In this document: in pieces, positions 1 to 5,403 of the stretch | Position numbering within the stretch: the first letter of the stretch is position 1 | Layout of the letters: each line of letters opens with the position of its first letter | NCBI GenBank assembly: GCA_044358815.1 | Contig: JBIKNH010000253.1 | Span: 1 to 5,403, forward strand | Origin: JBAXSK01 sp044358815 | GTDB lineage: Bacteria > Cyanobacteriota > Cyanobacteriia > Pseudanabaenales > Pseudanabaenaceae | Reading direction: 5' to 3' | Length of the DNA: 5,403 bases | Program-made: the position numbers and the translations under genes | The notes under the pieces: model-generated | Database searches by the model: none | What the model was told of the DNA's origin: nothing | The model's input: the letters and a program-made list of their open reading frames with translations, nothing else

Positions 1-1489
1 GCAAGCCACTGATACCAGTTTGCACCAGGCTATTAATTACTATCACCAAGCCCTTACCCTTGCGCCTAACTTGGTTCCTGCCCATTTCAATTTGGGAGCA
101 GCTTATTTCCGCCTCGAACGATGGGATCAGGCGATCGCCCATTTGGAAACCACTTTATCCCTAAAGCCCGACTATGCCGAAGCTTGCACTAAGTTGGGGG
201 CAGTGTTTCTAAATCGCCAACAGACGGGGGATGTAGCCCAAGCCATCGCCCATCACGAAACAGCAATTCAATTGTGTTTAGATGCGGCATCTTTGTCAGG
301 GGAGACTTATTCCATTGCTGACGCTTACTATAATCTTGCCGTTGCCCAAACCCAGAATCATCAACCCCAAGCAGCTATTCACGCCTACGAAAAAGCGATC
401 TTTTACCGTCCGCAATTTGCCGATGCCCATACTAATTTATCTTTGCTGCTGTTAGCCCAAGGGGAAATGAATCGGGGTTGGCAAGAATATCAGTGGCGTT
501 GGCAAACCCACCATTTAGATTTGCCAATGGCGATGGACTGCCCCCTGTGGCAAGGGGAAGATTTACAAGACAAAGTAATTTTCTTATTTGCAGAACAGGG
601 TTTTGGGGATGGCATTCAGTTTTGTCGGTATGTGCCCCTAGTGGCAGCACGAGGCGCACGGGTAATCCTGCAATGTCAGCCAGAACTAAAACGGTTATTT
701 CAGGGCTTAGAGGGGGTTACTTGGTTAGTCACTGCCGAGGAGCCAATTCCAGCATTTGACTACTATGCGCCGCTGATGAGTTTACCCCAGATTTTCGGAA
801 CTACTTTAGAAACCGTTCCGGCTGAAGTACCGTACCTCAAACCTTTAGTGCATTTGCCGTTACAGCCACAGCTTGATCCAGAAAACACCACCCAAATACT
901 GCAAAATCTGGCGCAGTGTTTTCCTAAACCATTACAGATTGGCATTGTTTGGTCTAGCAGCGCTAAAGGTCATTTAGACTATCAGAAATTTCAGGGGCAA
1001 AAGTCCTTAGATCTAGCCCTACTATTAGAAGCTTTAGATTTATCCCAAACCTTGGTTTATAGCTTACAAGTCGGACCAGAGGCTACTCTCCTAGAGCAAC
1101 CCCTAACACAAATCACTCCTAAATCTATTGCAGAACATTTGCTGACAGAACGGCTTCTGCCTTTGCATCCCTACATTACTGATTTTGCTGATACTGCGGG
1201 TTTGATCAATCAAATGGATCTGATCATTACGATTGACACAGCGGTGGCACATTTGGCAGGTGCTCTAGCTAAGCCTACCTGGGTTTTGCTGAGTTATCAC
1301 AGTGACTGGCGTTGGTTGGGGGACTGCACTGGCGCAGCTAAGGCAAAATATCAAAACCATAGCCCTTGGTATCCCACAATGCGGTTATTCCGTCAGCCTG
1401 CCCCCAATGATTGGCATGGCATAATTCAGCAGATCAAAGAGGCTTTAGGATCTTTTGATCCAGGTGAAATAGGGGAGATTTCTGGCTAA
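1..1489 (+). CDS. TPR-repeat protein with C-terminal glycosyltransferase-like domain (5' partial)
   Basis: The frame is open from the first complete codon (base 2), so the gene starts upstream; the TTG at 20 sits inside a TPR helix and is not a credible start. Residues are numbered from that TTG. TPR units: the end of one at 1-16, a full one at about 19-50, a longer one with an insertion at about 52-87, and one at 100-131, then a TPR-like helix pair ending in W154-x-E-Y-x-W-R160. The rest (about 170-480) matches the GT9-like domain common behind TPRs in cyanobacteria: A191-E-Q-G-F-G-D197, G308-I-V-W-S-S313, D406-T-A-V-A-H-L-A-G414, S448-P-W-Y-P452 and the following RLFRQ-x5-DW. Family knowledge suggests transfer of sugars or sugar-like groups, with the TPRs binding a partner or acceptor; donor and acceptor cannot be inferred. 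The protein ends at TAA 1487-1489. The family assignment is fairly sure, the activity is not. Confidence 0.85.
   Translation, partial: QATDTSLHQAINYYHQALTLAPNLVPAHFNLGAAYFRLERWDQAIAHLETTLSLKPDYAEACTKLGAVFLNRQQTGDVAQAIAHHETAIQLCLDAASLSGETYSIADAYYNLAVAQTQNHQPQAAIHAYEKAIFYRPQFADAHTNLSLLLLAQGEMNRGWQEYQWRWQTHHLDLPMAMDCPLWQGEDLQDKVIFLFAEQGFGDGIQFCRYVPLVAARGARVILQCQPELKRLFQGLEGVTWLVTAEEPIPAFDYYAPLMSLPQIFGTTLETVPAEVPYLKPLVHLPLQPQLDPENTTQILQNLAQCFPKPLQIGIVWSSSAKGHLDYQKFQGQKSLDLALLLEALDLSQTLVYSLQVGPEATLLEQPLTQITPKSIAEHLLTERLLPLHPYITDFADTAGLINQMDLIITIDTAVAHLAGALAKPTWVLLSYHSDWRWLGDCTGAAKAKYQNHSPWYPTMRLFRQPAPNDWHGIIQQIKEALGSFDPGEIGEISG
131..138. repeat. HIP1 octamer GCGATCGC
   Basis: This is a perfect GCGATCGC palindrome, extended by one more complementary pair to GGCGATCGCC at 130-139, inside the coding sequence of the TPR protein. 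HIP1 is over-represented in many cyanobacterial genomes. It is the only perfect copy I found in this window, so it is a weak lineage marker and not a local functional site. Confidence 0.6.
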
Positions 1490-1518
1490 ATTTGTCTAAA
1501 TTTTTGGAGACAACTTTG

Positions 1519-1595
1519 ATTAAACCCCAATTAAACTTAAATCAAACTGCAACTAAACCTCAATTAAATCTCAATTAAAACTTGGTTAAAAATAG
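1519..1595 (-). promoter_or_regulatory. Seven 11-bp direct repeats with TTAA cores (Pho-box-like array)
   Basis: Seven consecutive 11-base units fill this stretch with no gaps. The plus-strand consensus is ATTAAACCTCA. The core tetramers start at 1520, 1531, 1542, 1553, 1564, 1575 and 1586, and read TTAA, TTAA, TCAA, CTAA, TTAA, TTAA, TTAA. On the minus strand the units give octamers such as TTTAACCA and TTTAATCA at the two ends and TTTAATTG in three inner units, each separated by three bases. The cyanobacterial Pho box bound by SphR/PhoB-type regulators is described as repeated PyTTAAPyPy(T/A) octamers three bases apart; the end units fit it fully and most inner ones miss one position. The array stops ten bases before the ATG at 1606, so a bound protein could block or activate expression of the protease gene. 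The periodicity is seen directly; the regulator is inferred. Alternatives are a degenerate minisatellite or phased AT-rich DNA causing curvature. The listed strand is that of the Pho-box-like reading. Confidence 0.55.
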
Positions 1596-1605
1596 TCATT
1601 ATTAG

Positions 1606-3474
1606 ATGAATAGTAATCCGTCTTTCTTTAAACGTACTTTATTAGCTTTATTGAGTGTACTAGCAGTAGTTTTTATGGCTAGCACGCTTATTTCTAGTTG
1701 GCAAAATCCCCAACCCCAAACGCGCCTAGACTTATTACAAACAGATTTAATTTTGCAGTCCAGTCAGTTGGCAGCAGGCGAGCCATTGTATCCCATCGCG
1801 GAAATTTTGGTGGGAACGGTGGAATCTGATACAAAACCTAGCCCCAGATCTAGCCCTAATGTGACGGCTAATCCTGTTAATAATTCTGGTAATAGTTCTC
1901 CCACTAATTCAGCGAATATTTATGCTGCCGCTTTGAGTCATTATCAAGAAACTCGGCAAATTAATCAGACTAGTCAAGAGCGATTAATTACCGCCTTAAA
2001 TGCAGAAAGCAATAATCAAGGTGATAGACCACAGGATTTAACCAACTCTGAAAATGATCCGGAACTAAATAACTCCAGATTAAATAATCTCAAGAAAGAA
2101 ATTGCTCAAAAACAGGCATTAATTCGGGATTTAGATCTCCGAATTGGTTTGTTACAGGTAGCAACTGGACAGGTCAAGGCAGCAACTCAAACTTGGGCAA
2201 ATATTCCCCCGACAAATCTCCCTGAACAAATTTCTCAACAATACGGTAAACAAAACACAGGACAAAATAATCAACAAATTGGGCAGCTAATTGGGCAACA
2301 GGGTTTAAATCAACCCGATACCACTGGTTTAGTCGCAGAGATTTTAGGCGGACTTTGGCAAGAACCACCACGGGTTTACCCCCGCAGCGAAAAACTCCTC
2401 AAAATTAATCTGGATGGTTGGTATCAAACCCAAGCTTTAACGCGGTTTTACCAAGCAGTACAGCGTCCCGATCTGATGCCTGTGGTGACCGCTACAGCCC
2501 AAGCCCAAGCCGTTAACGCTACGATGCGTTTATTAGCAGTGGTGAGCGTGCCTTTAGTGGGGGGGCTATTGGGTGCTTTGCTGTGGTTAGGGCTTTTGGT
2601 GCAATGGGTAGTCAGACGTAGTGCATCGCCTCTGACTTTTAAACTTGACAACCAACTTGATGAGAGTCTGACCGCCATTAGCACAAGCAATGACACTGAA
2701 TCCGTCACCACAACTAACCCGCCTAAAACTAGCGCCACAGATATAGTTCGACAACAATGGCTCGTGCCTTGGGACGGGGAAACCGTATGGCAAGTCATGG
2801 TGCTATGGTTCACCGCTTTTGTGCTGATGTCAGAATTGGTCTTACCCTTGGGTTTATTAATCTTGGGGATTCGCGTCAAACAAGGGGATAACTACACAGT
2901 CCAAGCCTTGTTTGTGCTGATTCCCTATTTGCTGTCCGTTGCCCCGATGATTCCTTTAATTTGGGCATCGCTACGACAATATCAACCTTTGCCAGAGCCT
3001 TGGTTAAGGTTATATCCATTGCGGTGGCGTTGGGTTTTGTGGGGTATAGGCGGTTATGTGGCAGCAGTGCCCTTGGTTCTGTTGGTGTCTACCCTAAGCC
3101 AAACTTGGTTAAATGGACAGGGCGGTGGTAATCCCCTGTTGCCGATTTTGGTGGACAGTCGGGCAGGATTGGCTAAGTTCCTGCTTTGGCTGACTCTGGG
3201 GGTAGCTGCCCCATTTTTTGAAGAATATTTATTTCGAGGATTTCTGCTGCCGTCCTTGGTGCGATTTATGCCAGTGTGGGCAGCCCTTGGAGTCAGTGGG
3301 TTTGGGTTTGCCCTGGCTCACCTGAATATCGCCGATTTGTTGCCCCTGACAACATTGGGAATTATTTTAGGTTTTGTGTATATGCGTTCCCGTAATCTTT
3401 TGGCTCCGATGCTGATGCATTGCCTCTGGAATAGTGGCAGTTTTATTGCTCTGATTGCCCTTGGTGGTAATTAG
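1606..3474 (+). CDS. CPBP (Rce1/CAAX-like) intramembrane metalloprotease with long N-terminal extracytoplasmic region
   Basis: This is a complete 622-residue gene. The ATG at 1606 puts K9-R10 just before a hydrophobic signal anchor (about 11-31), so the start is good although no Shine-Dalgarno is seen. By the positive-inside rule, residues 32-308 face the periplasm or thylakoid lumen. This part has a P/S/N-rich stretch (77-104), a charged helix or short coiled coil (about 160-185) and a Q/N-rich stretch (208-236). TM2 (309-336) is followed by R337-R338 and a S/T-rich cytoplasmic loop (353-379). More membrane segments lie near 394-422, 430-456, 474-498 and 520-538, and in the C-terminal core. 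The CPBP (PF02517) signature is complete: E539-E540-x3-R544, F568-x3-H572 and H605-x3-N609. It probably cleaves membrane-bound substrates; the substrate is unknown. Bacterial CPBP proteins are usually much shorter (roughly 200-300 residues), but cyanobacteria have this long form. The gene lies 116 bases after the TPR gene and ends at TAG. Confidence 0.92.
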   Translation: MNSNPSFFKRTLLALLSVLAVVFMASTLISSWQNPQPQTRLDLLQTDLILQSSQLAAGEPLYPIAEILVGTVESDTKPSPRSSPNVTANPVNNSGNSSPTNSANIYAAALSHYQETRQINQTSQERLITALNAESNNQGDRPQDLTNSENDPELNNSRLNNLKKEIAQKQALIRDLDLRIGLLQVATGQVKAATQTWANIPPTNLPEQISQQYGKQNTGQNNQQIGQLIGQQGLNQPDTTGLVAEILGGLWQEPPRVYPRSEKLLKINLDGWYQTQALTRFYQAVQRPDLMPVVTATAQAQAVNATMRLLAVVSVPLVGGLLGALLWLGLLVQWVVRRSASPLTFKLDNQLDESLTAISTSNDTESVTTTNPPKTSATDIVRQQWLVPWDGETVWQVMVLWFTAFVLMSELVLPLGLLILGIRVKQGDNYTVQALFVLIPYLLSVAPMIPLIWASLRQYQPLPEPWLRLYPLRWRWVLWGIGGYVAAVPLVLLVSTLSQTWLNGQGGGNPLLPILVDSRAGLAKFLLWLTLGVAAPFFEEYLFRGFLLPSLVRFMPVWAALGVSGFGFALAHLNIADLLPLTTLGIILGFVYMRSRNLLAPMLMHCLWNSGSFIALIALGGN

Positions 3475-3504
3475 GTGGGGTAATCAGGCGGGGTAATTAG
3501 GATT
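3466..3504 (+). repeat. Three 13-bp tandem units across the protease stop codon
   Basis: The units are GGTAATTAGGTGG (3466-3478), GGTAATCAGGCGG (3479-3491) and the partly matching GGTAATTAGGATT (3492-3504). The TAG stop of the protease gene (3472-3474) lies in the first unit. The array looks like a small slippage duplication that put extra stop-rich sequence behind the gene. No function can be assigned. Confidence 0.6.
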
Positions 3505-3521
3505 TGATAGAGTTCGACGAA

Positions 3522-3563
3522 ATTTCACAGGATTATGATTTGGGGAATCTAATCCTGTGAGAT
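3522..3563. terminator. Long hairpin between convergent genes, likely bidirectional terminator
   Basis: The arms TCACAGGATTA (3525-3535) and TAATCCTGTGA (3550-3560) are a perfect 11-bp inverted repeat. Inside them GATT (3537-3540) pairs with AATC (3546-3549) around a TGGGG loop, leaving only T3536 bulged. Outside, 3522-3524 can pair with 3561-3563 including one G-U pair, giving a stem of about 18 bp. It lies 47 bases after the protease stop and 45 bases from the oxidoreductase stop, the place expected for a shared terminator. Neither side has a clear run of U, so it is not a textbook intrinsic terminator. It could instead stabilise mRNA 3' ends or be a dyad bound by a protein. Confidence 0.6.
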
Positions 3564-3581
3564 CTATTCATGCAACTCCAA

Positions 3582-3595
3582 ATCTAGCATCTAGC
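3582..3595. repeat. Tandem 7-bp duplication ATCTAGC x2
   Basis: Two exact ATCTAGC copies lie head to tail (3582-3588, 3589-3595) in the convergent gap, just beyond the oxidoreductase stop codon. This is a short slippage-type repeat with no evident role. Confidence 0.45.
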
Positions 3596-3596
3596 C

Positions 3597-3629
3597 ATAG
3601 CAAACCCTTTACCAATCCAATAGCAAACC
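3597..3629. repeat. 10-bp direct repeat flanking the oxidoreductase stop codon
   Basis: ATAGCAAACC occurs at 3597-3606 and again at 3620-3629, 23 bases apart. The inner copy encodes part of the last residues of the oxidoreductase, and the outer copy lies beyond its stop (3609-3611). This suggests a small duplication at the 3' end of the gene. Confidence 0.45.
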
Positions 3630-5403
3630 TTGGGACCGTAAATGCTTTTGCAGATCTGGTAATAAGCCTTTATCCAAAACCCCTTGGGTAGTCAAATCAG
3701 TTTGCTCATGTTGCAAAATCCAAGCGGCAGCGGCTCCAGAGGCGGCTCCAACTGACCATTCTCCCACATGGATTCGGGTGGCACCGTTGACGATATGACT
3801 CACCGCAATCCCCTTATTACCAATAAATAAATTATCAAGGCGCTGGGGGATCAACGCTTCATAGGGAATAAAGATTGGTCTGACTTTATCCTCATTAGCC
3901 GGAGCCGAACTAGGCGCTTTTGACGGTTCCCAGTTGCGATAACGGCAGCCGTGCATATCAATGGCGTAGTGGGTGATCCCAATGATTGTTTTAGAAAAAT
4001 CCCGCCCTTCCATGTCAATGCGGATGTCTTGCTCGCGCATGAAAAACTCTGACTGACCATAGGCAGCCCGTCCCATAATCCGCCTTCCTTCACGGATATA
4101 TGGATACATACTCAAGCCGGACTCCGTAGGAATCGGACCACCAGGACCAGACAAATGGGTTAAGGGAAATTCTGCGGAGCTATATTTTTCTTGGAGCCAT
4201 TCCGAGAATAACAAGGCGTGGTTCTCCCCATCCTTCAGCGCTGAAATATTCAAGCCGCCGAGCCAGTTCTGTTGTTGTCCTAGTTCGCGAATTTGTTGGG
4301 CAGTCAAAATTAGCGGCGGATTCATAATTCCCCAGTCATTGCCGCGATTCCAGTTAATTACAGTCATGTCCCCTGGAGCGGGCACTGCCTTAAAGGGATC
4401 ATCCCGTTTCATACTGATGATCCGCCGATAGTTAAACACACTATTGCCCACAAACATCGGGAAGCGCCCTAGGTCATAATCGCGGCGATGTTCTTCCCTC
4501 GAATAACCAGGTTTGACCTCACGTAATTTCTTTAAAGACTCACCCTTATCGTCGGCAATTTTTAGCACAAAGGGAAACGTAAAAGCTTGGGTACATTCGG
4601 GGTTATCAGCTACAGCGTGTTTTTCCCCTGTAGTGACAAATCCTTCAGATCCGAGGCGGTGGGGAATATTTGCCCAACCCACCACCTCACCGGTATCAGT
4701 GGCATCGATCACAATCATTCGTTTGCCGCTAGGGGCTTGAATCCGAATGGTTTTCTTGTCAAAAACTTCGTCGCTGTTCCAGTTGTACCAAGATTTAATT
4801 TCCCTAGATAACCGCCCTTGGGGAATGTAATTGGGATCTTTGGGGATGCGTTTCACACCATAAATCCTATTAATGGTGCGTCCATCACTGCTAAAACTCG
4901 CTCCCTTGAATGCAACTTGGGTACTCCAACGGCTTTTAGGCGAAGCGGCTTTACCTTCTTCAAGTAACTTTTCTGAAGCCAAGTTGCCAGAATAGGGGGT
5001 AAAACAGAGGTGACCTACCCAACAGCTATTAGTATCAGCGACCTTAGCGCCAGGCTTGAGATAGGAATATTTTTCGGGGAACGCTGGTTGATCAGCAATT
5101 AAATTTTTGAAATATTTCCAACTGGTGGGAAACAGATCCCGATAGCGCATCAGCAAAGATTCATCAATGGCGCTAACCCCTTGGGAACTGACTTGACCGC
5201 CCCACATCGGAGTTAGTTCGATCAAGCAAGTGGTAGCACCGGTTTTCATGGCATGATAAGCCGCCGAGATTCCCCCTAAGGAACCGCCCACAATTGCCAC
5301 TTCACATTCCCAAACCTCTCCTTCTTCAGGGGGAGCGGGGTTTAGTAATGGCCAACCATTTTGATCGTATAGGGGCTGATTTGGTTTGGTGTTTACCTTA
5401 GAT
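3609..5403 (-). CDS. FAD-dependent oxidoreductase, PF12831-like (5' partial)
   Basis: The frame runs open from the right edge to TAA at 3609-3611. A GTG at 5298-5300 could be read as a start, but it falls inside the first beta strand of the FAD fold. The upstream frame also continues plausibly for 34 codons (including NGWPLLNPAPPEEGEVWECE), so the true start is outside the window. Numbering from that GTG, the Rossmann motif is VGGSLGG (4-10), with Ser where the usual GxGxxG has its middle Gly; such replacements are known in xanthan-lyase-like members. WGGQVSSQG (about 33-41) and V-I-D199-A-T-D-T-G-E205 fit the family. The C-terminal block from F477-I-P-Y-E-A-L-I-P485 through LDNLFIGNKG and SHIVNGATRIHVGEWSVGAASGAAAA is the PF12831 hallmark that closes over FAD. 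It likely carries out a flavin redox reaction on an unknown substrate. Any export signal would be in the missing part. It converges on the protease gene, so no operon is implied. Confidence 0.85.
   Translation of the reverse strand, partial: SKVNTKPNQPLYDQNGWPLLNPAPPEEGEVWECEVAIVGGSLGGISAAYHAMKTGATTCLIELTPMWGGQVSSQGVSAIDESLLMRYRDLFPTSWKYFKNLIADQPAFPEKYSYLKPGAKVADTNSCWVGHLCFTPYSGNLASEKLLEEGKAASPKSRWSTQVAFKGASFSSDGRTINRIYGVKRIPKDPNYIPQGRLSREIKSWYNWNSDEVFDKKTIRIQAPSGKRMIVIDATDTGEVVGWANIPHRLGSEGFVTTGEKHAVADNPECTQAFTFPFVLKIADDKGESLKKLREVKPGYSREEHRRDYDLGRFPMFVGNSVFNYRRIISMKRDDPFKAVPAPGDMTVINWNRGNDWGIMNPPLILTAQQIRELGQQQNWLGGLNISALKDGENHALLFSEWLQEKYSSAEFPLTHLSGPGGPIPTESGLSMYPYIREGRRIMGRAAYGQSEFFMREQDIRIDMEGRDFSKTIIGITHYAIDMHGCRYRNWEPSKAPSSAPANEDKVRPIFIPYEALIPQRLDNLFIGNKGIAVSHIVNGATRIHVGEWSVGAASGAAAAWILQHEQTDLTTQGVLDKGLLPDLQKHLRSQGLLLDW

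Noticed and set aside
20..22. TTG as the start codon of the TPR gene
   Set aside because: The frame is open to the window edge and the codon lies within a TPR helix, so it is an internal Leu codon.
432..759. Minus-strand (432-659) and plus-strand (478-759) frames within the TPR gene
   Set aside because: Both are out of frame with strongly conserved family motifs and look like frame shadows.
1448..1461. GGATC-TTTT-GATCC hairpin near the end of the TPR gene
   Set aside because: It has only five base pairs, lies inside coding sequence 26 bases before the stop, and has no following U-run.
1486..1511. Two CTAAATTT copies 10 bp apart and a GTCT/AGAC inverted repeat after the TPR stop
   Set aside because: The stem is only four base pairs and the repeats are simple AT-rich words; too weak to call a terminator or operator.
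1519..1595. CRISPR array
   Set aside because: Units are 11 bp, contiguous and degenerate, without spacers or cas genes.
1585..1605. -10 promoter box or Shine-Dalgarno before the protease ATG
   Set aside because: CATTAT (1597-1602) matches the -10 consensus at only four of six positions, there is no -35 partner, and no purine-rich ribosome site is seen.
2448..2879. 143-codon minus-strand reading frame inside the protease gene
   Set aside because: Its translation resembles no protein I recognise, and it lies wholly antisense to a gene with clear membrane segments; a frame shadow.
3851..4093. 80-codon minus-strand frame inside the oxidoreductase
   Set aside because: It overlaps the conserved C-terminal PF12831 block in another frame and has no features of its own.
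5298..5300. GTG as the start of the oxidoreductase
   Set aside because: It is inside the first beta strand of the FAD-binding fold (VAIVGG), with a plausible in-frame protein continuing upstream to the edge.

Overview
The window looks like an ordinary chromosomal stretch of a cyanobacterium. This rests on protein family style and on one HIP1 octamer (GCGATCGC, 131-138), the highly iterated palindrome of many cyanobacterial genomes. The three proteins are a TPR/glycosyltransferase-like fusion, a long CPBP protease with the cyanobacterial N-terminal extension, and a PF12831-type FAD oxidoreductase. I cannot name the genus. No tRNA, rRNA, insertion sequence, CRISPR array, phage gene or integration site is visible.

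Layout: (1) The left edge to 1489 (+) is the 3' part of a TPR protein with a C-terminal glycosyltransferase-like domain; its 5' end lies outside the window. (2) The gap 1490-1605 is AT-rich and contains seven 11-bp direct repeats in perfect register (1519-1595), ending ten bases before the next start codon. (3) A complete gene at 1606-3474 (+) encodes a 622-residue membrane protein with a CPBP/Rce1-type intramembrane protease domain behind a signal anchor and a long low-complexity extracytoplasmic region. (4) The convergent gap 3475-3608 holds a 13-bp tandem repeat across the protease stop codon, a long near-perfect hairpin (3522-3563) and short direct repeats. (5) From 3609 to the right edge (-) is an FAD-dependent oxidoreductase whose frame stays open past the window, so its N-terminus is missing.

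The TPR and protease genes point the same way, but the repeat-filled gap between them suggests separate control of the protease gene. The oxidoreductase converges on them. I see no evidence that the three proteins share a pathway. The most notable non-coding element is the 11-bp array. Read on the minus strand, it has octamers close to the cyanobacterial Pho-box form (pyrimidine-TTAA-two pyrimidines-T/A) at the Pho-box spacing, but with seven units instead of the usual few. It may be a response-regulator binding array or a decaying minisatellite; the sequence alone does not decide. I did not find a convincing new multi-gene system.
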